Positions 16,746 to 25,294 of a DNA stretch of 64,000 nt are shown piece by piece. A model generated the notes under the pieces. It saw only the letters and a program-made list of their open reading frames with translations. It searched no databases and was not told the origin of the DNA. The DNA lies in the NCBI RefSeq assembly GCF_900113025.1, contig NZ_FONT01000003.1, forward strand, positions 124,001 through 188,000, given 5' to 3'. The stretch's first letter is position 1. Each line of letters starts with the position of its first letter. The position numbers were made by a program, and so were the translations under genes. Source of the DNA: Alteribacillus iranensis (GTDB taxonomy: Bacteria; Bacillota; Bacilli; Bacillales; Marinococcaceae).

Positions 16746-18041
16746 GTGAAGACATATGAAGAAGCAAAAGAATGGCTCCAGCAGTTAACGGCATTTGGCA
16801 TTCGTCCTGGTTTGGACAGGGTTCATATGCTCATGGAAGGCATTGGGAATCCGGAACGCCGATTGAAAAGTATCCATGTAGGGGGAACGAATGGGAAAGG
16901 CTCAACGGTTGCCTTTCTACGAGAGCCGATGAAAGAGGCAGATTTAGTGTGTGGTACGTTCACATCGCCTTATGTGAAGGAGTTTCGGGAGCGCATTTCC
17001 GTCAATGGAAACCCGATTTCAGAGGCAGACTTTTTAGAAAGTGCCCAAGCTGTCAGGCCTGTAGCAGACAGTATCGCGAGAACTCCTTTTGGACCTCCTA
17101 CTGAATTTGAAGTGTTAACTGCCATTGCTGCTCATCACTTTGCTTACAAAGCGTTTCCGGATATTGTGATTTGGGAAGTCGGGCTTGGCGGACGGCTGGA
17201 TTCTACGAATGTGATTCACCCTATGATCAGTGTCATCACGAATGTCGGGCATGACCACCAGCATATTTTAGGAGACACGATTGAAGACATCGCCAAAGAA
17301 AAAGCTGGAATTATTAAATCGGGTGTGCCATTAGTAACTTGTGAGACGAATTCAAAGGTGCTTGATATTTTTGAAAAAGCAACTGCTGGCGGCAGGACGA
17401 AAATGTACCGGATTGGTCATGAATTCACTGTGCCATCCGCCACACCATCAGAGAAGGGATGGGTGTTTTCTTATCAATCTCTTCTGCTCGACTTGGAGGA
17501 CCTTGAGATCGGAATGCTGGGGCGTCACCAAACTGAAAATGCAGCAGCTGCATTGATGGCCATTCGGTATTTAATGATGTATTATGCGATGCCGGTGGAA
17601 GAGAAACATATCCGGGAAGGATTCAAAAAAGCGAGCTGGCCGGGAAGGTTGGAAAAGCGAGATACGCAGCCTATGTTACTGCTGGACGGCGCTCATAACA
17701 GAGAAGGAATGGAAAGCCTCGCCACGGCGCTTCGAGACCATTTTCCAAACAAGACCATCCATTTAATAACGGCTATGACGAAAGAAAAAGATCCGAGTGA
17801 CCTTCTGTCTGTGTTTAGAGACATTGATGTGGGTACATGTACAGCAGTAACTTTTCACTTTGATCGGGCGGCAGAAGCAGAAGCAGTCGCCGAGAAAAGC
17901 CCGATCCCACAAACAGCAGCTCTTCCTGATTGGGAAAGTGCCTGGAAAAAAGTACAATCGGAAGCAGCACACGATGATATTGTAGTGGCAGCCGGCTCTC
18001 TTTATTTTATTTCCGAGATTATTCAGCACCTTGACGGCTAA
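16746..18041 (+). CDS. folC: folylpolyglutamate synthase / dihydrofolate synthase
   Basis: A 431-residue Mur-ligase-type enzyme that adds glutamates to folates (and, in bifunctional members, glutamate to dihydropteroate). The ATP loop G-T-N-G-K-G-S-T is at 47-54, and the L-G-G-R-L-D-S-T-N-V motif near residue 150 is diagnostic. GTG 16746 is preceded by AAAGGAGAG. The position after valS is the conserved Bacillus order. It ends at a strong terminator that also lies at the tail of the convergent pilin-like gene. Confidence 0.96.
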   Translation: MKTYEEAKEWLQQLTAFGIRPGLDRVHMLMEGIGNPERRLKSIHVGGTNGKGSTVAFLREPMKEADLVCGTFTSPYVKEFRERISVNGNPISEADFLESAQAVRPVADSIARTPFGPPTEFEVLTAIAAHHFAYKAFPDIVIWEVGLGGRLDSTNVIHPMISVITNVGHDHQHILGDTIEDIAKEKAGIIKSGVPLVTCETNSKVLDIFEKATAGGRTKMYRIGHEFTVPSATPSEKGWVFSYQSLLLDLEDLEIGMLGRHQTENAAAALMAIRYLMMYYAMPVEEKHIREGFKKASWPGRLEKRDTQPMLLLDGAHNREGMESLATALRDHFPNKTIHLITAMTKEKDPSDLLSVFRDIDVGTCTAVTFHFDRAAEAEAVAEKSPIPQTAALPDWESAWKKVQSEAAHDDIVVAAGSLYFISEIIQHLDG

Positions 18042-18070
18042 AATGGAGCGGGATAATGTCCCGCTCCATT
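18042..18070 (+). terminator. bidirectional terminator between folC and the convergent pilin-like gene
   Basis: AATGGAGCGGG/CCCGCTCCATT is a perfect 11-bp stem (18042-18052 with 18060-18070) lying between two convergent stops. Confidence 0.85.
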
Positions 18071-19433
18071 ACTCATTTCCATTTACTTCAAAAGGGAATT
18101 CATGAACGCCAGAAAAATAGTTATCAATGTTTTTAAAGGTGAGGCTGGGGTTTCCGAATGTATGAAAGCCGTCTCTCGCAATCACAACTCCTTCAAATCC
18201 ATTTCCGTCAAAAGTCACTTCTCCATTTGGGGCCAAAAGGACACCAGTTAATTTACTGCCACCAAAGTTTTCAATATGGATGTCTTCTTTACTGACAATG
18301 ACTACGTTTTCCCGATCAGGATGCCAAGTCTCCACAGTAATGGAATTTCCGAAGATTTTATCGCCATCCTCCAGCCTTACCGTTTCATGAGGCTCAATCG
18401 TAGAATACTCGTTTTCCTCATACCAGCTGTCTTCCCGAAGAGGGGGCTGGCTTGTTTCCGGGTGCTCCGGTAGTAACTCCTCACGAAAAGGAGCAAGCGA
18501 TCCTTCCACATTACCTGGCTGTCTATAAGTGATGTTTCCTCCGATTTGAATATCATCTGCCACAATGGTTGCAGCCCAATTTTTAAAAACGACATCTCCA
18601 CTGATGATGACTTGATTTGCTGTAATTTGAGCGCTGCTCCCAAATTCTACATTTCCATCGATGGCGACCGTTTCGGCAGAAATCTCAGCTCCTCCGTTGT
18701 TGAGTTCAACGTCTCCTCTTATACTTACCGTATCTGTTGTATTACGATTACCCATTTTCGTACTACTTGAAAAGATAACGCGCTGTCCTTCTTTGTTAAT
18801 AAAAATATTTTCTACATTGATTCTATTATTTCCGTTGAAAGACAAGTCTGTTTCATTAAGGTTATGTATGACAATAGTTCCTACTGTATTCTCATTAACG
18901 ACAGAAGATCCGCTGATTCCTAAATGGGAACCGTATACAAACACATTGTTGCTTTTCAAATAAGTGAAAAAGTCCTCTTCGGGAGGCTGCTCGGGAGGCG
19001 GCATGTCAACCTTTGTTTCACCCATTCTATCCCTGGATTCGATAGTAGTGTTTAACTCATATTCTTGTTCAAAGTCCGCTAACGTAAAGGAGACGTGTAA
19101 ATCTTTCTCAGGGTCAATATGTGTATTAAGGTCACACTGGATCTCTGAGTCTTGTGTTAATGTAATCGTCTCGAATGTAAGCTCATCGTTTCCTAAATAA
19201 TCTTCAAAACAAGTGAAGTACTTTCCTTCTTGATGGTGATTGCGCAACTGGGTCATAATAACATTAGCTTCTTGTCTTAATTGGATATGGTGTTGAGCGC
19301 GATTATTTGTTTCGACCGTAGAAATAAGAACGCCTGCTGTTATACTAATGAGAAAAGCGGATATAGTTAGGGTGAGTAAAAGTTCGATCATGGTGATTCC
19401 TGACTGGTTATGTTGAAGCTTACGTTTACTCAC
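18069..19433 (-). CDS. prepilin-like protein with a long repetitive solenoid C-terminus
   Basis: A 454-residue protein with a type IV prepilin N-terminus: short basic leader, cleavage after G12, then I-T-M-I-E with Glu at mature position 5 and a hydrophobic helix to about residue 38. Residues 170-330 contain imperfect repeats of the kind V-x-I-x-G-x-V/I with Asn and Gly turns, as in right-handed beta-solenoid or polymer-forming (bactofilin-like) domains. The final segment repeats similar short strands. It could be a large minor pilin or tip adhesin. It starts at GTG 19433 behind AGGTGG and is transcribed away from the other pilus genes. The solenoid assignment is inference from repeats. Confidence 0.75.
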   Translation of the reverse strand: MSKRKLQHNQSGITMIELLLTLTISAFLISITAGVLISTVETNNRAQHHIQLRQEANVIMTQLRNHHQEGKYFTCFEDYLGNDELTFETITLTQDSEIQCDLNTHIDPEKDLHVSFTLADFEQEYELNTTIESRDRMGETKVDMPPPEQPPEEDFFTYLKSNNVFVYGSHLGISGSSVVNENTVGTIVIHNLNETDLSFNGNNRINVENIFINKEGQRVIFSSSTKMGNRNTTDTVSIRGDVELNNGGAEISAETVAIDGNVEFGSSAQITANQVIISGDVVFKNWAATIVADDIQIGGNITYRQPGNVEGSLAPFREELLPEHPETSQPPLREDSWYEENEYSTIEPHETVRLEDGDKIFGNSITVETWHPDRENVVIVSKEDIHIENFGGSKLTGVLLAPNGEVTFDGNGFEGVVIARDGFHTFGNPSLTFKNIDNYFSGVHEFPFEVNGNE

Positions 19434-19473
19434 GAGTAACCACCTGGCTTTCTATAGAGATGAGGTCACGATG

Positions 19474-19881
19474 ATGAAAAGAATGGAATACTTACATAGT
19501 AATAAAGGCATAACTTTGGTTGAATTACTAGTGTCTATAACACTACTTAGTATCGTTATCGTCACTTTTTTAGGATTCTTCTCACAATCTATCACTTTTT
19601 CTGCGCACACAGAGGATAAACTAACATCTTTAAACATTGCTGAAGACGTGTTAATAGAAGCAAAAGAAGACATAAGTCCAGCTATTGAAGAACCTAGGAG
19701 GATGAATAATAAGACATATTACCCAATTGTTGATATTCTATCACAAAGTTCTGAAGAAAGATCGCTAAATATAGCTAGAATACATGTAAAGGTTTATGCT
19801 GAAGAGGTATCCAATCAAACCCTTTATGCTGAACTCTATGGATATATAGATTGTGAGGACTCGGCATGTGGAGACGACTAA
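19474..19881 (+). CDS. type IV minor pilin (prepilin N-terminal cleavage motif)
   Basis: A 135-residue minor pilin with leader cleavage after G12 and I-T-L-V-E (Glu at mature position 5) followed by a hydrophobic helix. The remainder is a small globular domain with Cys near the end (D-C-E-D-S-A-C). It probably belongs to the initiation complex of the pilus. ATG 19474 gives 8-nt spacing to GAGG. The adjacent ATG at 19471 is also possible. It starts only about 40 bp from the divergent solenoid pilin, so their promoters overlap. The stop overlaps the next gene by 16 bp. Confidence 0.85.
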   Translation: MKRMEYLHSNKGITLVELLVSITLLSIVIVTFLGFFSQSITFSAHTEDKLTSLNIAEDVLIEAKEDISPAIEEPRRMNNKTYYPIVDILSQSSEERSLNIARIHVKVYAEEVSNQTLYAELYGYIDCEDSACGDD

Positions 19882-20405
19882 AGTCAACAAATGGTTACGC
19901 AATGATCGTAGTGCTATTAACTATTACAGTCGTAGGTATAATGGTACCTATTTTATTTATGAATGTTTTTAATGCGGATCGTCAATTCGAAAAAACAGAG
20001 GAAGACCTTCAAATACTTAAATTAAGAGAAATGGGTAACAAATACATGGCAGAGGCTGCAGACCAATCAAGTGATGAGGCAGCAGACATTATACAAGAGC
20101 GCCTTCATGATCCAGAGTATGACGGAAATCCCGCGAATGACTTCAAACAAGTTTTCGAAGCCAGGTTAAAAAGTCATAAGCTGAATCCTGAATATACGAT
20201 TTACGCTCGAAATGAGAAACAAGACGGACAGCAAGTCAAAGTCGGGTGGGAGGACATTCGATGGGGAGAAACTGAAGATGAACTGGTCATCACCTACTAC
20301 GTGATCCCTTCTCTAACCGACAACATAACAATGGAAGAACGACAAACATCAACCTATCACATTAACCTTCCGGAATGGTTTTTAACATATGAGACCAGGG
20401 GATAG
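19866..20405 (+). CDS. PilX-like minor pilin or pilus assembly protein
   Basis: A 179-residue protein with a short basic N-terminus, then N-G-Y-A-M-I-V-V-L-L and a single hydrophobic helix, resembling PilX-type minor pilins. The conserved Glu at mature position 5 is replaced by Val, as in PilX/GspK-like tip subunits that lack it. The rest is soluble and charged, with many Glu and Asp. It overlaps the previous gene by 16 bp, and a further pilus-locus gene follows 21 bp after it. The family assignment rests on the N-terminus and context. Confidence 0.65.
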   Translation: MWRRLKSTNGYAMIVVLLTITVVGIMVPILFMNVFNADRQFEKTEEDLQILKLREMGNKYMAEAADQSSDEAADIIQERLHDPEYDGNPANDFKQVFEARLKSHKLNPEYTIYARNEKQDGQQVKVGWEDIRWGETEDELVITYYVIPSLTDNITMEERQTSTYHINLPEWFLTYETRG

Positions 20406-20426
20406 GGAATAGAAGGAGGAGAAACG

Positions 20427-21083
20427 ATGAGCATCATTTGGATGATAGCAGGAGCGGCAATCGTCTATTTCTTGATGAGCCGACTTCCATGGAAGATTAA
20501 CAACAAGATGCGATTACAATTTATGATTAGTGCTTTTCTCATAGTGCTCCTCGGATTTCTTTTAATGAATTTGTATTCCTGGTTACCTGGCTTGTTAACC
20601 ATGGCCGGACTGTTAGTCTTTTTTTCTATTATTTTTGGAAAACAGTTGGAGTACGAAGAAACGAATGATGAATATGAAGAGGAAGGAAGACCGGCTGACT
20701 CCCGACCAGAGCCACAAGACTCGAAAAGTATTGATATTCATAGGCCAATAGAAAAAGAGAAATTCACGGAAAGCGAGAAAGAGATACCAAGTACTGTAGA
20801 GTCTGATCCTATGCCGGACCTCCAAAAACAACTAACAGAGGAACCGGTGCCCGAGCGTAATGAGGAGGAAGATTTCTTTTTTGACATGGAAAGACGGGCA
20901 CTGATTGATGAGGAAGAAGAGACCGTGAGTGAAGAAGAGGAAGGGCTTTCTCTTCGTGTCAACACGCAAGAGTCACAGAAAGATAACGAGAACGAAGAAA
21001 CCTTGGCCGACGAGACGAGAACACGTTTGCTTCGTGAATTAGAAGAGGAGTATGAGAGAGAGGAAGGGAGCTGGAGACGCTGA
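20427..21083 (+). CDS. membrane protein with a long acidic tail, pilus locus
   Basis: A 218-residue protein of unknown family. Residues 1-75 hold about three transmembrane segments. Residues 76-218 are a very acidic, low-complexity tail (runs of Glu with Asp and Lys) likely to be cytoplasmic and disordered or helical. ATG 20427 follows AGGAGG, and the stop overlaps the start of the next gene (TGATGA), so the two are coupled. The position between minor pilins and PilB suggests an accessory role in pilus assembly. I recognise no catalytic motif. Confidence 0.7.
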   Translation: MSIIWMIAGAAIVYFLMSRLPWKINNKMRLQFMISAFLIVLLGFLLMNLYSWLPGLLTMAGLLVFFSIIFGKQLEYEETNDEYEEEGRPADSRPEPQDSKSIDIHRPIEKEKFTESEKEIPSTVESDPMPDLQKQLTEEPVPERNEEEDFFFDMERRALIDEEEETVSEEEEGLSLRVNTQESQKDNENEETLADETRTRLLRELEEEYEREEGSWRR

Positions 21084-22564
21084 TGAAAAGAAACCGATAT
21101 ATGGAACAATCCTTGCTGATATTAGCGGCTGCTGTGTTATTCATTTTTCTCTTCTCCTATGGAGGGACCACAGCTTACCAAACTGTTGCCAACCCTGAAG
21201 AACGCCTGCCGGAAGAGACACTGGTTAACGGGGTAGATGTTGGCGGCATGAAGGTATCCGACGCAGAAGAGGTGCTTCGTGAACGAATAGAAGAATGGAA
21301 AGTGAGAAGCGGCATAGCCTTTATTATGTTTGATGAGCGAGTGATGTTTGACAGCCAAGCAATCGACTTCATGGTTTCCGACACAGTGAATAACGCCCGA
21401 TCTGGGGAAGACGTTTCGATGGTGGCTCGTATCCCGAAAGGAGCTGTCCAATCTTCTTTGCAACAATTTACTTATGAAAACATGCACGAAAAAGTGGACA
21501 TCGATAAATTGATCACAACGTTAGTAGAGCACATCGATTTTAATCGCACAGACATACAGCAAGTGGATATTGGAAGCTTTTTTACTAAGCCTCATCAACT
21601 CACCTCCACCGTGATAAACGAAGTAACAGTGAAAAGTGAAACGCTACCTTCTTACGCAATAGAATGGGCGGAACAATTAGATGGATATGAAATTCAGGCG
21701 CAAAGCGAATTTTCATTGATACAGGCGTTAGAAGAGCAGGGTGCTGTCCTGTTTGATGATCCTGCCTTAGATATGCTTGCTTCTGCTGTATTTCAACTTT
21801 TAAGAGAAACCAATTTTGTTCTTGGTGAACGTCATATCCATCATCAGCTTCCTTCTCATGCAGATCTAGGGGATGATGCAGATGTTCAACCACCGGATAA
21901 AGATCTACGATTTTATAACCCTAACATTTACCCTTATGACATACATGTACAAGCAACAGGAGGCCAATACCGCGTTTCTCTCTCTGGTTATCCGTTCTTG
22001 TTTGACTACTATGTTGTCAACAAAAAGGAAGAAACGATCTCACCTCGTACGGTCGTGCGCTTTGACTCAGATCGCCTGCCAGGGGACAGACAGCTTATCT
22101 CAAATGGCAGGGAAGGTCATTATACAGAACTTGTACGCGAAACAAAAAATGAAGGTACTTTGATCGAGAAAGAGCTTTTATCCCAGGATTATTATGCGCC
22201 AAAACATAAAGTAGAAGAATGGAGTTTACAAGAGAGAAATCAAATAGATGATGAAATACCAGAAGATCGTTGGGAGGAAGAGGAGGACGAACGAGACGGA
22301 GAACCAGAAGGAAATGGCCATAGACACAATAGAGAAGATACTCCTTCTTCTGAATCTGAGGAAGAAGGCCAAGGCTCTCGAGGACAAGGAAACGGTCCTT
22401 CGGCAGACGGGGATAACCAAGGCCGTGAACAGTCAGACGGGTCTTCTCCTTCTATGGAGGAAGAAACACAAGATAAATCGTCTGGGAAAAATGACGGAAA
22501 TGCATTTAATGATCTCAATGATTGGTTGGATCGAGAAAACGGACCGATTAAAGGATATGAGTAA
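21083..22564 (+). CDS. VanW-family membrane-anchored protein in the pilus locus
   Basis: A 493-residue protein with one N-terminal membrane anchor (about residues 10-30) and an extracytoplasmic region. Residues 50-190 form a peptidoglycan-binding-like domain (V-N-G-V-D-V-G-G-M). Residues 210-340 match VanW: F-S-L-I-Q-A-L, E-R-H-I-H-H, D-A-D-V and D-L-R-F-Y-N-P-N, then a G5-like stretch. Residues 390-475 are low-complexity Glu/Asp/Ser/Gly. VanW domains have no proven activity. This one could anchor or guide the pilus through the wall. It is coupled to the previous gene and followed 15 bp later by pilB. Confidence 0.8.
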   Translation: MKRNRYMEQSLLILAAAVLFIFLFSYGGTTAYQTVANPEERLPEETLVNGVDVGGMKVSDAEEVLRERIEEWKVRSGIAFIMFDERVMFDSQAIDFMVSDTVNNARSGEDVSMVARIPKGAVQSSLQQFTYENMHEKVDIDKLITTLVEHIDFNRTDIQQVDIGSFFTKPHQLTSTVINEVTVKSETLPSYAIEWAEQLDGYEIQAQSEFSLIQALEEQGAVLFDDPALDMLASAVFQLLRETNFVLGERHIHHQLPSHADLGDDADVQPPDKDLRFYNPNIYPYDIHVQATGGQYRVSLSGYPFLFDYYVVNKKEETISPRTVVRFDSDRLPGDRQLISNGREGHYTELVRETKNEGTLIEKELLSQDYYAPKHKVEEWSLQERNQIDDEIPEDRWEEEEDERDGEPEGNGHRHNREDTPSSESEEEGQGSRGQGNGPSADGDNQGREQSDGSSPSMEEETQDKSSGKNDGNAFNDLNDWLDRENGPIKGYE

Positions 22565-22579
22565 AAGGGAGGGATGCTG

Positions 22580-24232
22580 GTGGCTGAAGCCCGTAAACGT
22601 TTAGGAGATTTGCTTGTTGAGGCAGGCGTTGTAACGAAAGATCAGCTTGAAGAAGCACTTCGAGAAAAAGAAAGAGATCAAAAATTAGGTGATGTATTAG
22701 TGGAGAAAGATTATATCACCGAACAGCAATTACTCGAAGTATTAGAGTATCAATTGGGAGTGCCGCGTGTCAGTTTGCATAACTATCCTGTTGACGAAAA
22801 AGCCGTTGAGCTTTTACCAAAAGAAGCTGCTATTCGCTATCATGTCATGCCCCTTAGGCTGGAAGACAGCCGTTTGCATACGGCGATGGCAGACCCGATG
22901 GATTACTTAGCCTTAGATGAAATACGGATGACAACCGGTTTTCAAGTAGAACCATATATCGCTTCCAGGGAAGATATTGATACTGCCATTCATCGTCATT
23001 ATTATGAGCATGAATCCGGAGAGGAAAGAGAAATAGTAAAAGAAGAAGCAGAAGATATTGCCGTAGAGGGAGAAGCGGCACCGGTTATTCGAATCGTTAA
23101 TGAACTGCTTGCTTACGGTCTTCAACAGCGTGCAAGTGACATTCATCTCGATCCGCAGGAAACGAAATTGCTCGTAAGATACCGGGTAGACGGCGTACTA
23201 TCAACAGAAAGAACATTCTCGAAAAGCATGCAAAGCTCCCTCATTGCCCGCGTGAAAATCATGGCTGACTTAAATATTACAGAAACCCGGCTGCCGCAAG
23301 ATGGGCGAATTAAAGTTACCGTTCAACACCGTCCGGTTGACTTACGAATATCAACACTGCCAACTGTATTTGGTGAGAAAGTAGTCATTCGTATTCTTGA
23401 TGCGAAAAGTGCTCTTCAAGATATCTCTGAAATCGGAATGAATCCATTAAATTATGAAAGGTTTCTACGTTTGATTGAACGCCCATCTGGGATGATTTTG
23501 TTAACCGGTCCGACAGGTTCAGGAAAATCCTCGACTTTGTATGCAGCATTGGGCCACTTAAATAAAGAAGATGTCAACATTATTACAGTAGAAGATCCGG
23601 TAGAATACCAGCTAGATGGGATCAACCAAGTGCAAGTAAACAATGAAGTAGGGCTTACCTTCGCCAAAGGACTGCGTTCCATTCTTCGCCAAGACCCCAA
23701 CATTATCATGGTAGGAGAAGTGCGAGATAAAGAAACAGCAGAAATTGCTATTCGTGCTTCTTTAACCGGACACCTTGTATTTAGCACGATTCATACAAAC
23801 AGTGCGATCGCGACCATTCCTCGATTAATAGATATGGGGATTGATCCGTATATGGTTGTTTCTTCCATCTCCGGGATAGCAGCCCAGCGTCTTGTCAGAA
23901 AGATATGTCCGGATTGTCGAGAGTCATACGAGCCAAGTGATATGGAAATAGAGCTGTTTGAAAAACGTGGTCTGACCCCTGGGTCTTTATATAAAGGAGC
24001 AGGATGTAATGCCTGCAATAACACAGGGTATCGGGGAAGGATGGCGATTCATGAACTGTTAGAAATGGATGAAGACATCCAAAACATGCTTATGAATCAA
24101 GCAAGCATGGCCGCGATACGAAAACACGCATTAAAATCAGGAATGATTTTTCTTATTGACGATGGATTGTTAAAAGCCAAAAAGGGACTTACTACCATCG
24201 AAGAAGTGATACGTGTCACGATTGACGAATAG
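22580..24232 (+). CDS. pilB: type IV pilus extension ATPase PilB
   Basis: A 550-residue GspE/PilB ATPase that powers pilus polymerisation at the inner face of the membrane. An N-terminal T2SSE_N domain occupies about residues 1-145. The ATPase core has Walker A G-P-T-G-S-G-K-S at about 310-317, Asp and His boxes, and a four-cysteine zinc site (C-P-D-C and C-N-A-C) near residue 450. GTG 22580 is chosen because GGAGGG lies 6 nt upstream. ATG 22574 would directly touch that site. pilT and pilC follow within 15 bp. Confidence 0.95.
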   Translation: MAEARKRLGDLLVEAGVVTKDQLEEALREKERDQKLGDVLVEKDYITEQQLLEVLEYQLGVPRVSLHNYPVDEKAVELLPKEAAIRYHVMPLRLEDSRLHTAMADPMDYLALDEIRMTTGFQVEPYIASREDIDTAIHRHYYEHESGEEREIVKEEAEDIAVEGEAAPVIRIVNELLAYGLQQRASDIHLDPQETKLLVRYRVDGVLSTERTFSKSMQSSLIARVKIMADLNITETRLPQDGRIKVTVQHRPVDLRISTLPTVFGEKVVIRILDAKSALQDISEIGMNPLNYERFLRLIERPSGMILLTGPTGSGKSSTLYAALGHLNKEDVNIITVEDPVEYQLDGINQVQVNNEVGLTFAKGLRSILRQDPNIIMVGEVRDKETAEIAIRASLTGHLVFSTIHTNSAIATIPRLIDMGIDPYMVVSSISGIAAQRLVRKICPDCRESYEPSDMEIELFEKRGLTPGSLYKGAGCNACNNTGYRGRMAIHELLEMDEDIQNMLMNQASMAAIRKHALKSGMIFLIDDGLLKAKKGLTTIEEVIRVTIDE

Positions 24233-24247
24233 AAAGGGGTCTTCATC

Positions 24248-25294
24248 ATGAGTTATCACCTCGATGCATTATTAACAGAGGCATTCCGCCGTGGAGCTTC
24301 GGATATTCATTTAACAGTAGGGATACGTCCTGTCTTTCGGTTGCATGGAGAGTTAGAGCAACAGGGGAACCAAACGTTAGCTCCGAAAGACACGGAAGCG
24401 ATGGCGAAAGCAATGATGACAGAAGCTCTGTGGAAGCGTTTAGAGAAAAAAGGCGAACTTGATTTTTCTTATGGTATTCGGGGGGTATCACGATTTCGTG
24501 TCAATGCCTACTTTCAACGTTCATGTGTGAGCCTTGCTGTACGTGTCGTTCCAACCCATATTCCAACTCTAGAAGAGCTGAAGATGCCTTCTCACTTGTA
24601 TGAACTGGCTGAAAAACCCCAAGGATTACTGCTGGTCACGGGTCCAACCGGAAGCGGTAAATCGACCACGCTAGCGGCATTGATCGACTACATCAACCGC
24701 CATAAAAAGCGACATATTATCACGCTAGAGGATCCGATAGAATACTTACATACTCACCAGCAGTCTATTGTGGATCAACGAGAAGTAGGGTTCGATACTC
24801 AAAACTTTGCCAATGGGCTGCGAGCTTGCCTGCGTCAAGATCCGGATATTATTCTCGTTGGGGAGATGAGGGACCTGGAAACCATTTCGACTGCTATTAC
24901 AGCAGCAGAGACTGGTCATCTCGTTCTCGGTACACTTCACACGACAGACGCTCCGTCAACGATTGACCGAATAATTGACGTTTTTCCGCCGGAGCAACAA
25001 GATCAAATACGTATTCAAGTGGCATCAGTGCTAGCCGCTGTCGTCAGTCAACGTTTGTTCCCGACAACGACAGGGACAGGGAGACGAGCAGCAACTGAAA
25101 TTCTCGTCAATAATAATGCTGTTCGTAATTTAATTCGCAATGAAAAAACACACCAAATTCAGAGCATGATGCAGACAGGGAAATCGGAGGGGATGCATAC
25201 GTTGGAAATGTCCATTCGTTCCTTGCTGGCAGAAGGGGTTATCGCAAAAGAGCTAGTCACTCCATTTCTTAGTGACATGGGTGGAGGAAGCTAA
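24248..25294 (+). CDS. pilT: pilus retraction ATPase PilT
   Basis: A 348-residue hexameric ATPase that depolymerises pili and drives twitching motility and retraction. Walker A G-P-T-G-S-G-K-S-T is at 132-140. The C-terminal A-V-R-N-L-I-R-N motif is the retraction-specific AIRNLIRE-type signature, which separates PilT from PilB. The shorter N-terminal domain and the lack of the zinc cysteines also fit. ATG 24248 follows AAAGGGG. The stop directly abuts the pilC start. Presence of PilT implies active, retractable pili rather than only a DNA-uptake pseudopilus. Confidence 0.95.
   Translation: MSYHLDALLTEAFRRGASDIHLTVGIRPVFRLHGELEQQGNQTLAPKDTEAMAKAMMTEALWKRLEKKGELDFSYGIRGVSRFRVNAYFQRSCVSLAVRVVPTHIPTLEELKMPSHLYELAEKPQGLLLVTGPTGSGKSTTLAALIDYINRHKKRHIITLEDPIEYLHTHQQSIVDQREVGFDTQNFANGLRACLRQDPDIILVGEMRDLETISTAITAAETGHLVLGTLHTTDAPSTIDRIIDVFPPEQQDQIRIQVASVLAAVVSQRLFPTTTGTGRRAATEILVNNNAVRNLIRNEKTHQIQSMMQTGKSEGMHTLEMSIRSLLAEGVIAKELVTPFLSDMGGGS

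Noticed and set aside
20738-21109. Minus-strand Ser-rich frame opposite the acidic pilus-locus protein
   Set aside because: The Ser runs are the antisense of Glu codons (GAA/GAG to TTC/CTC shifts) in the acidic tail. No ribosome binding site. A shadow of the real gene.
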